Shown: positions 19,836 to 31,321, counted from the stretch's first letter. The stretch is DNA of 64,000 nt from Nitrosomonas eutropha (GCF_003201195.1 NZ_QICQ01000006.1:1-64000), one strand, 5' to 3'. Numbers and translations are program-made. The notes: generated by a model not told the origin, from the letters alone.

Positions 19836-20906
19836 ATGAAAATTGCATTGTTGGCAGGGGATGGTATTGGCCCTGAAATTGTGGCACAAGCCGAGCGCGT
19901 GCTGCTTTATTTTAAACAAGAAGGATTAAAAATCGAGCTGGAGCCCGGTTTACTGGGTGGTTGTGCAGTAGATGCAACAGGAAAGCCTTTTCCGGAGGCA
20001 ACACGTAAACTGTCTGTTGAAGCCGATGCCATATTGCTTGGGGCAGTGGGCGGAATTCAATACGACAATCTGCCTCGCGAAAAACGGCCAGAGCAAGGGC
20101 TGCTGGCTATTCGTAAGACACTTGGCCTGTTCGCCAATCTGCGGCCGATAGTACTCTATCCCGAGCTGGTAAATGCATCGACTCTGAAACCGGAGATTGT
20201 GACCGGGTTAGATATTTTGATTGTACGTGAATTAACCGGTGATATTTACTTCGGAAAACCGCGAGGTATCGAATACAGAGATGGGCAGAAAGTGGGATTT
20301 AATACAATGATTTATTCTGAATCAGAAATCAGGCGTATTGCTCATGTTGCATTTCAGGCAGCACGCAGGCGAAGTGGCAGATTATGCTCGGTAGATAAAA
20401 TGAACGTTCTGGAATGTACGCAATTATGGCGTGATGTGGTAACAGAAACTGCACAATCCTATCCGGATGTTACGCTCTCGCATATGCTGGTGGATAATGC
20501 AGCAATGCAACTGGTACGTAACCCTAAACAATTTGATGTAATCGTTACGGGCAATATGTTTGGCGATATTTTATCAGACGAAGCATCCATGCTAACGGGT
20601 TCAATTGGAATGCTTCCGTCAGCCTCTCTGGATGACCGAAACAGGGGTCTGTATGAGCCTATTCATGGATCTGCGCCGGATATAGCCGGTAAAAATATTG
20701 CCAATCCACTGGCGACTATTTTGTCCGCAGCGATGATGCTGCGCTATTCTTTTAATGAGGAGACAGCTGCATCACGAATTGAAAGCGCTGTTCAGAAAAC
20801 ACTGAAACAAGGTTATCGCACCGAGGACATTTATGAAACAGGCTTAAGGAGAACAGGTACCGTGGAAATGGGGGATATGGTCCTGGCAAATTTGCAATCC
20901 CAGTGA
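19836..20906 (+). CDS. leuB: LeuB, 3-isopropylmalate dehydrogenase
   Basis: This 356-residue NAD-dependent enzyme oxidises and decarboxylates 3-isopropylmalate to 2-oxoisocaproate. Motifs: [12 protein letters not shown] at the N-terminus, [12 protein letters not shown] near 135-146, VDKMNVLE with the catalytic Lys, and [20 protein letters not shown]. Full length. Confidence 0.97.
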   Translation: MKIALLAGDGIGPEIVAQAERVLLYFKQEGLKIELEPGLLGGCAVDATGKPFPEATRKLSVEADAILLGAVGGIQYDNLPREKRPEQGLLAIRKTLGLFANLRPIVLYPELVNASTLKPEIVTGLDILIVRELTGDIYFGKPRGIEYRDGQKVGFNTMIYSESEIRRIAHVAFQAARRRSGRLCSVDKMNVLECTQLWRDVVTETAQSYPDVTLSHMLVDNAAMQLVRNPKQFDVIVTGNMFGDILSDEASMLTGSIGMLPSASLDDRNRGLYEPIHGSAPDIAGKNIANPLATILSAAMMLRYSFNEETAASRIESAVQKTLKQGYRTEDIYETGLRRTGTVEMGDMVLANLQSQ

Positions 20907-21028
20907 TCTTTCATTTCTGTTTATGAATCTGCCTGTTTTACTTTTTTCTTCTGATTTTTGGATAATACGCCGGGTAGCAAGCTGTCGAGTACAGTGCAAT
21001 ATTAAAACTATTTTTTGTAAAAGGCTAA

Positions 21029-22162
21029 GTGAATTACATGAAACGGGTCGGGTTTGTCGGGTGGCGGGGTATGGTGGGTTCCGTGCTTATGCAACGGATG
21101 CGCGAGGAAGATGATTTTTCATTAATTGAACCTGTATTTTTTTCAACCTCCCAGGCAGGTGGGGAAGGTCCGGATATTGGCGGGAATACAGGGCCACTCA
21201 AAGATGCTTATGATATTGCTGCGCTGCAGGAAATGGACATTATAATTTCCTGTCAAGGGGGGGATTATACCAACAATGTCTTTAAGAAACTTCGTGACTC
21301 AGGCTGGCGGGGTTACTGGATTGATGCTGCTTCTGCTCTCAGGATGGATGATGATGCCGTTATTATTCTTGATCCTGTCAATCGTTCGGTTATCGATGAA
21401 GCGCTAAACAAAGGTGTTAAAAACTATATTGGTGGTAATTGTACGGTCAGCCTGATGTTAATGGCTGTGGGTGGCTTGTTTGATCAGGACATGGTTGAGT
21501 GGGCGAGCATTATGACCTATCAGGCAGCATCGGGTGCCGGTGCTCAAAATATGCGCGAGCTGTTGCAGCAGATGGGAGAAACCCACAATGTTGCAAAAGA
21601 TTTACTGGATGATCCTACTTCCAGCATTTTGGATATTGATCGTAAAGTTGTTGAAAAAATGCGTAATGAAGAATTTCCCGCTCAGAATTTTGGTGTTCCG
21701 TTGGCAGGCAGTCTTATTCCCTGGATTGATCGCGAGGTGGCATACGGACAAAGTCGGGAAGAATGGAAAGGGCAGGCTGAAACCAATAAAATTCTCGGGC
21801 ATGCTGATCACCCGGTGCCAGTCGATGGAATTTGTGTACGCGTTGGAGCCATGCGCTGCCATAGTCAGGCGCTAACGATCAAACTGAAAAAGGACATTCC
21901 TCTGGAAAGAATTAAGGAAGTAATTGCTGGATCCAATGAATGGGTGCGAGTCATCCCAAATGAAAGGGAGGCTACTACCAAAGAACTTACCCCAGTGGCG
22001 GTAACCGGAAAATTGGATATACATGTCGGACGCATACGCAAATTGAATATGGGGAATGAATATCTTTCTGTTTTTACTGTAGGAGATCAGTTATTATGGG
22101 GCGCCGCAGAGCCACTGCGCCGGATGTTGCGTATTCTGATCGAAGAAGACAAGGCTGCATAG
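21029..22162 (+). CDS. asd: Aspartate-semialdehyde dehydrogenase
   Basis: The 377-residue enzyme reduces aspartyl phosphate to aspartate semialdehyde for Lys/diaminopimelate, Met and Thr synthesis. It shows [18 protein letters not shown] (NADP-binding) and the catalytic Cys in [12 protein letters not shown], with the long proteobacterial form's length. GTG at 21029 is preferred (AAAAGG ends 4 bases upstream); ATG at 21038 is the alternative. Its product feeds MetZ and IlvA pathways also encoded here. Confidence 0.97.
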   Translation: MNYMKRVGFVGWRGMVGSVLMQRMREEDDFSLIEPVFFSTSQAGGEGPDIGGNTGPLKDAYDIAALQEMDIIISCQGGDYTNNVFKKLRDSGWRGYWIDAASALRMDDDAVIILDPVNRSVIDEALNKGVKNYIGGNCTVSLMLMAVGGLFDQDMVEWASIMTYQAASGAGAQNMRELLQQMGETHNVAKDLLDDPTSSILDIDRKVVEKMRNEEFPAQNFGVPLAGSLIPWIDREVAYGQSREEWKGQAETNKILGHADHPVPVDGICVRVGAMRCHSQALTIKLKKDIPLERIKEVIAGSNEWVRVIPNEREATTKELTPVAVTGKLDIHVGRIRKLNMGNEYLSVFTVGDQLLWGAAEPLRRMLRILIEEDKAA

Positions 22163-22293
22163 AATACTAAGAATTTCATATTTTTCTCAATCTCGGACCG
22201 TCTTGCTATAGACAAGATGACCTTCGCTTTCTGATATCGATTGCCATCCATATTTTGTATCAGAGAGTTCGGGTAACAATGAAGGATATTTGT

Positions 22294-24675
22294 GTGAAGA
22301 TAATTGATTTCAGAGCAGAAGGTATTTCTCCAGGCGTTTTATCCAAAGTGTTTTTGATTGGTATGCTTGCATCTACCTGGATGGTGCAGGCTGCCGGCTT
22401 GGGTAAGTTGACCGTAAGCTCATATTTTGGGCAACCTCTCAATGCAGAAATAGCTCTGGAATCTGTAACAGATAAAGAGATCGATTCGCTATCAGCCCGA
22501 CTTGCTTCGCCCAAGATTTTTCAGAAAACTGGTGTCAATCTAGCCCCCTATCATGCAACGTTGTCTGTATCTGTTGAAAAGCGAGCCGATGGGCACCCCT
22601 ATATCCGTATAAGCTCATCACAGGCAATCAACGAGCCGTTCCTCAATTTGCTCATTGAGCTTAGCTCTTCATCGGGGCATCTGTTACGTGAATATAATGT
22701 TCTGCTTGACCCCGCTGAAACACAAAAGGCAGCATCCGCTGAGCCGGTTGTGCAATCCGATAGAGATAAGACAGGAAGTGTTGCCGCAACAACTGCACCC
22801 GGAAAGACTCAATTATCCGTTGAGACTACTCTCCCTCCTGCTCAGACGGGTGGTATATATGGCCCGGTTATTCGAGGAGATACCCTGAGTAGAATTGCGC
22901 GACAAGTATCGCCTGACAGCGTTAATCTTAACCAAGTGCTGGTTGCGTTGTACCGTGCCAATCGTGATGCTTTCCTCGAAAGAAACATGAATTTGCTTAA
23001 AGTGGGTGTCATTCTGCGTATTCCTGATGAAAGCGAGATCTCGTCTGTTACCACTAAAGAAGCTTCTCGTGAAATTGCTGTACAGAAAGAAAGCTGGAAC
23101 GATTATCGACAAAAAATTGCAGACCTGGCTGATAATTTTTCTGAAAAATCTGATCTAAAACAATCTCAAACAGGGAAAATTACAACTGTTTCCGGAGAAT
23201 CTTCTGTTATCGGATCCAATAAATCCGAGGAAGTTTTGATTCTCTCAAAAGGAGAGTTACTTAGCGATAACCATCCGCTTGCTAAAAAGGCAGAAGACAG
23301 AACTGCCCAGAATTATTTGTACATGATGGAAGAGGATGCAATTGCGAAAGAGCGCGCCTTGCAGGAAGCAAATGAGCGAGTGGCTATTTTGGAGCAGAAT
23401 GTTGCGAAATTGCAGCGTCTACTTGAATTGAAAGGCTCGACTCTTGAGAGCAAAGCCGGAATTGAACTGGAGCATACGCAGCATATACCTGACCTGCAGG
23501 CAATTTCAACTCCGGCCAAACAGGCTGATATTGCAGTCGTTGGGGACTCAGCTGAAACTCTTGGTTCTGTTGCAGGAGCTTCAGAAAATTCAACTTCTCC
23601 GATTACTATTCCGGCTCAATCAGTCAAGCCGGCTTCATTATCTAAGCCACTTCAACCTGTCAGTCCTGAATCTGGTGAATCAGATTTAATGGATACATTG
23701 TTGCAACATGTAGATAAAAACAGCAAATGGGCTGCCGCAGGATTGGGGGTATTGCTGGTGATTGCGTTGGGCGCATCTTTAATTCTCCGAAAAAGAAAGC
23801 AATTCGGGGACCCGGATTGCTCTGACATATATGATTATGCCGAGAAGGACGATAAATCGATGTCTTCGGGGATGGCCAAGATCACATCTGTTGATGAACA
23901 TATAGAAAAACCGGACGAAGAATTGATTCAGCGTACGGTCAGTACATCAGAATCGGGTGATTTCAATTTGACTGATACTGCTGGCAATCAGGCCGATGTC
24001 GATCTTGATTTGTTCTTCGGTGGTAAACAGGATGAAAAAGCAACCAAACCTCTTTTCTTCACTGCGGATTCTGTCAGTCAGACTTATGCGGAAAATGAAA
24101 CAACGCTCGATGAATCGAATGAGCTGGATAATGAGATTAAAACCAGCACGATAGAACCTGATCCGGCTGAATGCCAGAAGGGGGCTCTTATTGGTGCCGA
24201 AGAAGATGTTGAACGTAAAGAAGACGAGACAAGTAAGCAATGGATTTTTACATCTTACGACGATGCCCTGGAAGAAAAATCTGATCTTGTGCAGGCACAA
24301 GATCATAGTGAAGTGCGTGCATCATCCCATGATGCGGAACATCAAATTGATTTTGATCTGAAATTATCTGAAGAAAAGGAATCCACCAAAGATTCTCAGA
24401 TGATGGATGAGTTGCCGGAATTAAATTCCAGGCTGGCAAATATTGATCTTGATCTTGGAGATGAGCCTGGTGAGAAGCCGCAAGCCGTCAATGAAAGCTC
24501 TGAAGTTGGTACAGATATGCAATGGCGGGAAGTCGCAACCAAGCTTGATCTGGCCAGAGCCTATCTCGAAATGGATGATAACGAAGGTGCCAGAGATATT
24601 CTGGAAGAAGTGTTGCGTGAGGGTGATCACGAACAACAATCTGCCGCCCGTTTGATGCTGGACAAAATCAGCTGA
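22294..24675 (+). CDS. fimV: FimV/HubP-type polar peptidoglycan-binding protein
   Basis: The product, about 793 residues, is built as in FimV: signal sequence ending near VQAAG, FimV N-terminal domain (LGKLTVSSYFGQPLNAEIAL), LysM domain (VIRGDTLSRIARQVSPD and following), coiled coil with ERALQEANERVAILEQNVAK, one membrane helix (WAAAGLGVLLVIALGASLIL), a long acidic cytoplasmic part and a C-terminal TPR-like FimV-C domain (DLARAYLEMDDNEGARDILE). Such proteins organise cell poles and help type IV pilus function, relevant to the Chp genes downstream. GTG 22294 has AAGGA 7 bases upstream; ATG 22279 and TTG 22255 are alternatives. Confidence 0.92.
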   Translation: MKIIDFRAEGISPGVLSKVFLIGMLASTWMVQAAGLGKLTVSSYFGQPLNAEIALESVTDKEIDSLSARLASPKIFQKTGVNLAPYHATLSVSVEKRADGHPYIRISSSQAINEPFLNLLIELSSSSGHLLREYNVLLDPAETQKAASAEPVVQSDRDKTGSVAATTAPGKTQLSVETTLPPAQTGGIYGPVIRGDTLSRIARQVSPDSVNLNQVLVALYRANRDAFLERNMNLLKVGVILRIPDESEISSVTTKEASREIAVQKESWNDYRQKIADLADNFSEKSDLKQSQTGKITTVSGESSVIGSNKSEEVLILSKGELLSDNHPLAKKAEDRTAQNYLYMMEEDAIAKERALQEANERVAILEQNVAKLQRLLELKGSTLESKAGIELEHTQHIPDLQAISTPAKQADIAVVGDSAETLGSVAGASENSTSPITIPAQSVKPASLSKPLQPVSPESGESDLMDTLLQHVDKNSKWAAAGLGVLLVIALGASLILRKRKQFGDPDCSDIYDYAEKDDKSMSSGMAKITSVDEHIEKPDEELIQRTVSTSESGDFNLTDTAGNQADVDLDLFFGGKQDEKATKPLFFTADSVSQTYAENETTLDESNELDNEIKTSTIEPDPAECQKGALIGAEEDVERKEDETSKQWIFTSYDDALEEKSDLVQAQDHSEVRASSHDAEHQIDFDLKLSEEKESTKDSQMMDELPELNSRLANIDLDLGDEPGEKPQAVNESSEVGTDMQWREVATKLDLARAYLEMDDNEGARDILEEVLREGDHEQQSAARLMLDKIS

Positions 24676-24685
24676 AGCCAGATAC

Positions 24686-24710
24686 GGATATAGCCTACCG
24701 GAAGCTATCC
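24686..24710 (+). terminator. Weak hairpin after fimV
   Basis: GGATATAGC and GCTATCC pair as seven bases with a two-base bulge and a 9-base loop, 10 bases after the fimV stop. No strong T-run follows. Confidence 0.3.
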
Positions 24711-24788
24711 TGATTGAGTGCTTTCTTGTATTCCCATATTTGTTGTGAAATTATTCATGAAGGATAAAGTATTCCTTTATGAAGATCT

Positions 24789-25622
24789 GTGAAGATCGTC
24801 CTGATTCTGGAATATGATGGCCGTGGCTATTGTGGCTGGCAAAAGCAACCTGATCGCATTTCTGTTCAATCCCGGCTGGAAAGCGCTTTATCGCGCATAG
24901 CAAGCAGTCAGATACAAGTTGTTGCGGCAGGACGAACAGATGCAGGTGTGCATGCATTGTGTCAGGTCGTACATTTTGAAACGCATGTCATCCGCCCTTT
25001 AACAGCTTGGGTAAGAGGAGCTAATGCACTACTGCCGGATGATATTTCAGTATTGTGGGCTTCGGAAGTTAATGATGATTTTCATGCCCGATTCAGCGCA
25101 ACCGAACGTACTTATCTGTATTATCTGTTGAGTCGGCCTGCCCGCCCTGGAATTTTCCAGGGAAAAACAGGATGGACCCACTATTCGCTTGATCTCGAAA
25201 AAATGCAGACGGCAGCAAGATTCCTGATTGGTGAGCATGATTTCAGTGCATTTCGCTCAGCAGAATGTCAGGCAAAAAATGCGATACGAAAGCTTGTCAG
25301 GCTGGATATTAGTCAAAGTGAACAATTTTTTGTTTTTGAATTTTGTGCTAATGCGTTCCTGCATCATATGGTTCGAAATATTCTTGGGGCATTGATTTAT
25401 ATTGGCCAGGGAAAGTATCCCCCTGAATGGATACAGATACTTCTGGGGAAGCGTGACCGCACACTTGCTGCACCAACATTTTCACCGGATGGATTGTATC
25501 TGGCTGGCGTTCGATACGATGCCAGATGGAATTTGCCTACTTTTAACGTAATCCGGCCAGAGAATGTTATAAATATGATTGCAAGCTTTAAATATTCACA
25601 GAATTGGGCTGGTTTGCGTTAA
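24789..25622 (+). CDS. truA: TruA, tRNA pseudouridine(38-40) synthase
   Basis: The 277-residue enzyme isomerises uridines 38-40 in tRNA anticodon arms. It has LEYDGRGYCGWQKQ at the N-terminus and the catalytic Asp in AAGRTDAGVHALCQ near residue 50. Start is GTG at 24789. Its end overlaps nothing, but trpF begins only 12 bases later. Confidence 0.96.
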   Translation: MKIVLILEYDGRGYCGWQKQPDRISVQSRLESALSRIASSQIQVVAAGRTDAGVHALCQVVHFETHVIRPLTAWVRGANALLPDDISVLWASEVNDDFHARFSATERTYLYYLLSRPARPGIFQGKTGWTHYSLDLEKMQTAARFLIGEHDFSAFRSAECQAKNAIRKLVRLDISQSEQFFVFEFCANAFLHHMVRNILGALIYIGQGKYPPEWIQILLGKRDRTLAAPTFSPDGLYLAGVRYDARWNLPTFNVIRPENVINMIASFKYSQNWAGLR

Positions 25623-25633
25623 AAGGAGATCTG

Positions 25634-26260
25634 GTGCGTATTCGTGTAAAAATATGCGGCATTACCCGGTTAGAAGATGCAATGACGGCTGTACACCATG
25701 GGGTGGATGCTATCGGCTTTATTTTATGGCCTCAGAGTGAACGATATATTTCACCAGAGGAAGCTGGTCAGATTGTGAGATACCTGCCTCCATTTGTGCA
25801 GGCTGTAGGGGTATTTGTAAACCCTGATAAATCCTGGGTAGAAGTGGCCAGTGCAGCAGCTGGACTTGATCTTTTGCAGTTTCATGGTGATGAATCGCCG
25901 GATTTCTGCAGTCAGTTTCATTTGCCGTATATCAAGGCTGTTCGTGTCCGGGACGGATTGGATTTGTTACAATACGCGCAGTGTTATGAAGGATCCAAAG
26001 GACTGCTACTAGATGCTTATGCTGAGGGAAAACCCGGTGGAACAGGTCACATATTCGACTGGAAGCTGATTCCCTCGGGGTTGTCGTTACCCTGGATACT
26101 CTCAGGGGGTCTTCATTCAGACAATGTTGTCGATGCAATTGAACAGACTCGTCCATTGGCAATTGACGTTTCAAGCGGGGTTGAAATTGCTAATGGCATA
26201 AAAGACGCAGACAAAATTTCTGTTTTCATGCAAGGAGTAAGATCTTGTGAAAATGTATGA
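25634..26260 (+). CDS. trpF: TrpF, phosphoribosylanthranilate isomerase
   Basis: This 208-residue TIM-barrel enzyme carries out the Amadori rearrangement in tryptophan synthesis. [11 protein letters not shown] holds the catalytic Cys, LLDAY and DVSSGVE hold the catalytic Asp and phosphate site. I place the start at GTG 25634 because AAGGAG (25623-25628) lies 5 bases upstream; a longer frame from 25604 would overlap truA. Its last 14 bases overlap trpB, indicating coupling. Confidence 0.96.
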   Translation: MRIRVKICGITRLEDAMTAVHHGVDAIGFILWPQSERYISPEEAGQIVRYLPPFVQAVGVFVNPDKSWVEVASAAAGLDLLQFHGDESPDFCSQFHLPYIKAVRVRDGLDLLQYAQCYEGSKGLLLDAYAEGKPGGTGHIFDWKLIPSGLSLPWILSGGLHSDNVVDAIEQTRPLAIDVSSGVEIANGIKDADKISVFMQGVRSCENV

Positions 26261-27446
26261 TCTTCCCGATAAACGTGGCCATTTTGGTCCGTACGGTGGT
26301 ACGTTCGTGGCTGAAACCCTGATTTCAGCCTTGGATGAGCTTTGTAAGCAATATGAGTATTATCGTGGTGATGCCGAATTTCAAACGGAATTCTTTCGTG
26401 AGCTTAAACATTATGTTGGCCGCCCCAGTCCCATTTATCATGCCAGACGTTGGTCGGATCATCTGGGTGGTGCACAGATTCTACTGAAGCGTGAAGATCT
26501 TAACCATACAGGTGCACATAAAATTAACAATACGGTTGGCCAGGCGTTGCTTGCAAGGCGTATGGGGAAAAGTCGTATCATCGCTGAAACGGGTGCCGGT
26601 CAGCATGGAGTAGCCAGTGCCACTGTGGCCGCCCGCTATGGTATGGAATGTGTCGTGTACATGGGTTCCGAGGATGTCAAGCGACAGGCAACCAATGTTT
26701 ATCGTATGAAGTTGCTTGGGGCCACAGTCATACCGGTTGATTCAGGTTCGCGCACACTTAAAGATGCATTGAATGAAGCCATGCGTGACTGGGTGACCAA
26801 TGTTGGTAACACCTACTATATTATTGGTACTGTTGCGGGACCGCATCCTTATCCGATGATGGTCAGGGATTTTCAGGCGGTAATCGGGAATGAAGCCAGG
26901 CAACAGATGCAGGAAGAATATGGTAGACAACCAGATGCTCTGATTGCATGTGTAGGCGGCGGTTCAAATGCCATTGGCCTGTTTTATCCTTATATTGGGG
27001 AAGAAAACGTTCGAATGATTGGTGTAGAAGCCGCGGGCAAGGGAATCGATACGCAGAAACATGCTGCCACCCTGGTAACGGGCAGGCCGGGTGTTTTACA
27101 TGGTAATCGTACCTATCTGATTCAGGATGAAAATGGCCAGATCATCGAAACACATTCAATTTCTGCTGGCCTGGATTACCCGGGAGTAGGACCGGAGCAT
27201 GCATGGCTTAAGGACTGCGGTCGTGCCGAATATGTCGCTATAACAGATGGTGAGGCTTTGGCTGCATTTCATGCTTTATGTCGCTTCGAAGGGATCATGC
27301 CGGCTTTGGAATCCAGCCACGCTCTGGCTTATGCAGCCAAACTTGCGCCAACACTGAGAAAAGATCAGCTCCTCCTGGTGAACCTGTCAGGTCGCGGGGA
27401 CAAGGATATGGCAACAGTGGCACAGCAATCAGGTATTTCGCTTTAA
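26247..27446 (+). CDS. trpB: TrpB, tryptophan synthase beta chain
   Basis: The 399-residue PLP enzyme joins indole and serine to make tryptophan in a complex with TrpA. The PLP lysine is in [20 protein letters not shown] near residue 91, and the phosphate loop in [10 protein letters not shown] near 237. GTG 26247 fits AAGGAG at spacing 9; ATG 26253 is the alternative. It overlaps trpF by 14 bases. Confidence 0.98.
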   Translation: MKMYDLPDKRGHFGPYGGTFVAETLISALDELCKQYEYYRGDAEFQTEFFRELKHYVGRPSPIYHARRWSDHLGGAQILLKREDLNHTGAHKINNTVGQALLARRMGKSRIIAETGAGQHGVASATVAARYGMECVVYMGSEDVKRQATNVYRMKLLGATVIPVDSGSRTLKDALNEAMRDWVTNVGNTYYIIGTVAGPHPYPMMVRDFQAVIGNEARQQMQEEYGRQPDALIACVGGGSNAIGLFYPYIGEENVRMIGVEAAGKGIDTQKHAATLVTGRPGVLHGNRTYLIQDENGQIIETHSISAGLDYPGVGPEHAWLKDCGRAEYVAITDGEALAAFHALCRFEGIMPALESSHALAYAAKLAPTLRKDQLLLVNLSGRGDKDMATVAQQSGISL

Positions 27447-27498
27447 CCGAATGTCTGATAGATCTCATTATATTTTGATTTTTCGGATTATCTGTTAA

Positions 27499-28323
27499 AT
27501 GAATCGTATTGAATCTGTTTTTTCCCGGCTCAAGTCACAAGATAAAGCTGCACTTATTCCTTTTATCACGGCAGGTGACCCTGACTCAGCCACAACAGTG
27601 GCGCTGATGCACCAGCTGACACGATCCGGGGTTGATTTGATTGAGCTTGGAGTACCTTTTTCTGATCCCATGGCCGATGGGCCTACCATACAGCGTTCCT
27701 CGGAGCGCGCACTCAAACACCATATCAGCCTGAAAGATGTACTTGCTATGGTGGCACAATTCAGAAAAATGAACCAAAGCACACCGGTTGTCCTGATGGG
27801 TTATGCCAATCCAATTGAGGCCATGGGGTATAAACGCTTTGTGGAAGAAGCAAGCCGTTCCGGGGTAGATGGCGTCCTGGTAGTTGATTATCCACCAGAG
27901 GAGAGCGCTGAATGGGTGCGACACCTGAAAGATCAGGGCATCGATCCAATTTTTTTACTATCACCTACAACCCCGGAATCACGTGTCAAGCATGTTGCAG
28001 AACTTGCAAAAGGATATGTTTATTATGTTTCTCTAAAAGGTGTAACGGGTGCTTCACACCTTGATCTGCAGGATGTCAGCAGTAAATTGTCTCAGCTTCG
28101 TGCGCATATCAGGATTCCGATCGGGGTGGGTTTTGGCATACGAGACGAACAGACAGCCAGGAGCATAGCTGAGCGGGCGGATGCTGTAGTTATAGGTAGC
28201 CGTATTGTGGAGGAAATTGAACACTCCCAGGCAGCTGATTTGCTGGCAAATGTAGGTGCTCTGGTAGAATCGTTGCGACATGCAATTGATGCTAGATCCA
28301 ATCACTCTTCTGACATAGGGTAG
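27499..28323 (+). CDS. trpA: TrpA, tryptophan synthase alpha chain
   Basis: The 274-residue subunit cleaves indole-3-glycerol phosphate and channels indole to TrpB. The signature [19 protein letters not shown] holds the catalytic Glu and Asp; [12 protein letters not shown] is the phosphate loop. It ends 4 bases before accD. Confidence 0.98.
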   Translation: MNRIESVFSRLKSQDKAALIPFITAGDPDSATTVALMHQLTRSGVDLIELGVPFSDPMADGPTIQRSSERALKHHISLKDVLAMVAQFRKMNQSTPVVLMGYANPIEAMGYKRFVEEASRSGVDGVLVVDYPPEESAEWVRHLKDQGIDPIFLLSPTTPESRVKHVAELAKGYVYYVSLKGVTGASHLDLQDVSSKLSQLRAHIRIPIGVGFGIRDEQTARSIAERADAVVIGSRIVEEIEHSQAADLLANVGALVESLRHAIDARSNHSSDIG

Positions 28324-28327
28324 TGAT

Positions 28328-29218
28328 ATGAGCTGGTTTGAAAGTATCATTCCCCCTAAAATCAAGCGTAAGGAAAACGGCGAAAAAAAAGCTGTCCCGG
28401 AAGGCTTGTGGAGCAAATGTGCAAGTTGCGAAGCTGTTCTTTACTGCACGGATCTGGCCAAAAACCTGAATGTTTGCCCCAAATGTGGTCACCATAATCG
28501 TATTTCTGCGCGCAAGCGTCTTGAGTTTTTACTGGATCCACAAGAGCGCCACGAACTTGGCATGGATGTCCTTCCACAAGATCCTTTGAAATTTCGTGAC
28601 AGCAAGCGATATACGGACAGATTGAGTGATGCGCATGAAGTTACCAATGAGACTGATTCACTGGTGGTCATGCGAGGCAGTATTAAGTCGATCCCGGTTG
28701 TTGCTGCTGTTTTTGAGTTTGGTTTTATGGGCGGATCGATGGGTTCCGTAGTTGGTGAGCGCTTTGTACGTGCCGTGAAAGCCTGTGTGACACATCATCT
28801 TCCTTTCATCTGCTTTAGTGCGAGTGGAGGGGCACGTATGCAGGAGGGTTTGTTTTCGTTGATGCAGATGGCAAAGACAACTGCAGTACTGGAGCAGTTA
28901 AGTCGGGAGAAATTACCATTTATTTCTATACTGACAGACCCCACAATGGGGGGGGTGTCCGCAAGTTTTGCATTTATTGGCGATATTGTGATTGCTGAAC
29001 CAGGTGCATTGATTGGTTTCGCCGGTCCACGCGTTATTGAGCAGACTGTGCGTCAAACATTGCCTGCCGGTTTTCAGCGAGCGGAATTTCTGCTGGAACA
29101 TGGTGCCATTGATTTAATTATTGATCGTCGTGAAATGCGTGATCGATTAGCCAACCTGTGTACATTGCTGATGCGTATCCCGGTTCCTGTTTCACCACCT
29201 GTTATATCAGCTGATTGA
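28328..29218 (+). CDS. accD: AccD, acetyl-CoA carboxylase carboxyltransferase beta subunit
   Basis: The 296-residue subunit transfers the carboxyl group from biotin to acetyl-CoA in fatty-acid synthesis. An N-terminal zinc ribbon is visible (Cys pairs in CASC and CPKCGHHNR, residues about 35-60), followed by the crotonase-like core with [18 protein letters not shown]. It is packed against trpA. Confidence 0.98.
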   Translation: MSWFESIIPPKIKRKENGEKKAVPEGLWSKCASCEAVLYCTDLAKNLNVCPKCGHHNRISARKRLEFLLDPQERHELGMDVLPQDPLKFRDSKRYTDRLSDAHEVTNETDSLVVMRGSIKSIPVVAAVFEFGFMGGSMGSVVGERFVRAVKACVTHHLPFICFSASGGARMQEGLFSLMQMAKTTAVLEQLSREKLPFISILTDPTMGGVSASFAFIGDIVIAEPGALIGFAGPRVIEQTVRQTLPAGFQRAEFLLEHGAIDLIIDRREMRDRLANLCTLLMRIPVPVSPPVISAD

Positions 29219-29284
29219 ACCTGGTTTTTTCTGAAATTTGCTATTACCTTTTGAATAACGGTGGTGTTAACTAAAAGGGATAAT

Positions 29285-29347
29285 GTGAATCTACTACTTG
29301 CTGTCATGGTGAGCGTCTCTTTTACTTTATTTCTTCCGGATCGATGA
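29285..29347 (+). CDS. Possible 20-residue leader peptide overlapping folC
   Basis: A GTG-started frame of 20 hydrophobic codons (VNLLLAVMVSVSFTLFLPDR) follows AAAAGGG with 5 bases spacing and ends in TGA that overlaps the folC ATG (ATGATGG). folC itself lacks a good ribosome site, so translation of this frame could couple to folC. The product matches nothing I recognise and may be fortuitous. Confidence 0.3.
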   Translation: MNLLLAVMVSVSFTLFLPDR

Positions 29348-30630
29348 TGGATGTCCGATCAATGACTTTAGATGACTGGTTGCTCTATCTTGAAAAACTT
29401 CATCCAAAGGCAATTGATATGGGTCTGGAGCGGGTGAAGAAAGTAAGAGATGCTTTGGGATTGATGCCCAAATTTCCTGTTATTACGGTTGCTGGTACAA
29501 ATGGCAAAGGCTCAGTTTGTACCATACTCGAATCGATACTTGGTCGTGCATCCTACCGGGTAGGTTGTTATACATCACCACATTTACTGCATTATGGCGA
29601 GCGAATACGGATTGATCAGCGAGCAATTACTGACGAGGTTTTGTGTGGTGTATTTGCTGAGATAGAATCTGTACGTGAATCAGTCCAGGTTACGCTGACT
29701 TATTTTGAATTTGGTACCTTGGCCGCCATGCTGATATTTGTGCGGGCGCAAGTGGATGTGGCCATTCTGGAAGTGGGATTAGGCGGCCGTCTTGATGCAG
29801 TTAATGTATTTGATACGGATTGCGCCATCCTGACCAGTATCGACCTGGATCACATGGATTATCTTGGATCTACTCGGGAAGCCATTGGCCAGGAAAAAAT
29901 TGGTATCTTCAGGCCAAATAAACCGGCAATTTGTACTGAACCGGATATACCAGCCGGTCTTCTTCCAAAAATGAAGGCGACGGGAGCCTTACTATGTTGC
30001 ATCAACAAAAACTTCGGCTATACACAGGATAATCTGCAATGGTGCTATGAAGGAGTGCGCCGCTATAACTTGTCATTGCCAGCGCTTAAAGGGGAATACC
30101 AGCTGCAAAATGCAAGTGCTGCTCTGGCAGCGCTGGAGGCTATGGAAGGAACATTGCCTGTTCCAATGAATGCCATACGACGTGGCCTGGCTGAGGCAAC
30201 CCTGGCGGGTAGATTTCAGATAATTTCAGCAAGGCCTGTGATTATTCTGGACGTGGCGCATAATCCGGCAGCCACTCGCAAACTACTGGCTAATCTGGAA
30301 GCTATGCCAGTAAAAGGATGTACTTATGCAATCGTGGGCATGCTGAAAGATAAGGATATGGCTGGCACGATCCGGGTGCTGAAGAATAATGTGGATCAGT
30401 GGTTGATAGCAGGTCTGGATGTGGCAAGAGGCGCAACAGGGAATGAAATACTAAAGGCACTTGGAGATGCCGGAATAGCAGAACAGGAGTGCGTACGTGT
30501 ATTTCAGAATGTACAGAGTGCCTATGTTTACGCGCGTGAACATGCCGGTAGTGATGATAGAATATGCGTTTTTGGATCGTTTCATACCGTCAGCTCGATA
30601 TTGAAGAATCATGGCGGGACGGTTTCTTAA
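29344..30630 (+). CDS. folC: FolC, dihydrofolate/folylpolyglutamate synthase
   Basis: This 428-residue ATP-dependent ligase adds glutamate to dihydropteroate and folates. It carries the P-loop VAGTNGKGSVCTILESIL near residues 50-67, the Mur ligase-like core and LEVGLGGRLDAVNVFD. Start at ATG 29344 overlaps the end of a possible leader frame; a later ATG at 29362 is also possible. It follows accD by 125 bases and is followed by the SPOR protein. Confidence 0.96.
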   Translation: MMDVRSMTLDDWLLYLEKLHPKAIDMGLERVKKVRDALGLMPKFPVITVAGTNGKGSVCTILESILGRASYRVGCYTSPHLLHYGERIRIDQRAITDEVLCGVFAEIESVRESVQVTLTYFEFGTLAAMLIFVRAQVDVAILEVGLGGRLDAVNVFDTDCAILTSIDLDHMDYLGSTREAIGQEKIGIFRPNKPAICTEPDIPAGLLPKMKATGALLCCINKNFGYTQDNLQWCYEGVRRYNLSLPALKGEYQLQNASAALAALEAMEGTLPVPMNAIRRGLAEATLAGRFQIISARPVIILDVAHNPAATRKLLANLEAMPVKGCTYAIVGMLKDKDMAGTIRVLKNNVDQWLIAGLDVARGATGNEILKALGDAGIAEQECVRVFQNVQSAYVYAREHAGSDDRICVFGSFHTVSSILKNHGGTVS

Positions 30631-30649
30631 AGGTAGACAGGTATAAAAA

Positions 30650-31321
30650 ATGACCAGCAGCGTCAATGAAGAAGAGATTTCCCTGAGGAAGCGTGCCAGA
30701 AAGCGCCTGATCGGTGCTATCTTGCTCGTTATTGTGTCGGTAGTATTCTTGCCCATGATTCTTGATGATGAACCTCAGCAAGAACAGCAGGAAATTGATA
30801 TTCAGATACCTTCCGAAGAGCTGACTGCTGAAGCTTACCCTTGGATGACACCGGAAAATGCAACGTCCGATGATGAGGCAGAAGTTCCCCGGGAACTGGA
30901 TAAACCATTACCTTTCAGCGATCCTGAGCGTTCCGAGAAAATTGAAAATAGTGGATCGGGTGATAGTGGTTTCGATGGAATACCGATTCCTGCCAGGAAG
31001 CCGGTGTTGGCAAAATCAGCCCCAGCTATTCAAGGAAAAACTTCCGTTGTTCAGGAAAAAGTACCTGTAAGTGATAATGTAAAAATACAAGACGGTTCAT
31101 TTGTCATTCAGCTGGGTGCATTCTCTGATGTTTCTAAAGCCAGACAGCAACAGCAAAATCTTGTCTCAAACGGGGTAAGGGCATATACCGAAACAATCAA
31201 GGTTGGCAGTAATGAAATGACTCGTGTACGGATCGGACCTTTTCCTACGCGAGAAGCTGCTGAAGCAGAGCATGAACGGTTGAAAAAAATTGGATTGAGT
31301 GGTGTAGTGACAACCAGATGA
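30650..31321 (+). CDS. DedD-like SPOR-domain cell-division protein
   Basis: This 223-residue protein has a short cytoplasmic N-terminus, one membrane helix (LIGAILLVIVSVVFLPMIL, residues about 22-40), an acidic/proline-rich linker, and a C-terminal SPOR domain (FVIQLGAFSDVSKARQQQQN ... VRIGPFPTREAAEAE). SPOR domains bind denuded septal peptidoglycan. Its folC-cvpA position is that of DedD. Its stop overlaps cvpA by 4 bases. Confidence 0.92.
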   Translation: MTSSVNEEEISLRKRARKRLIGAILLVIVSVVFLPMILDDEPQQEQQEIDIQIPSEELTAEAYPWMTPENATSDDEAEVPRELDKPLPFSDPERSEKIENSGSGDSGFDGIPIPARKPVLAKSAPAIQGKTSVVQEKVPVSDNVKIQDGSFVIQLGAFSDVSKARQQQQNLVSNGVRAYTETIKVGSNEMTRVRIGPFPTREAAEAEHERLKKIGLSGVVTTR

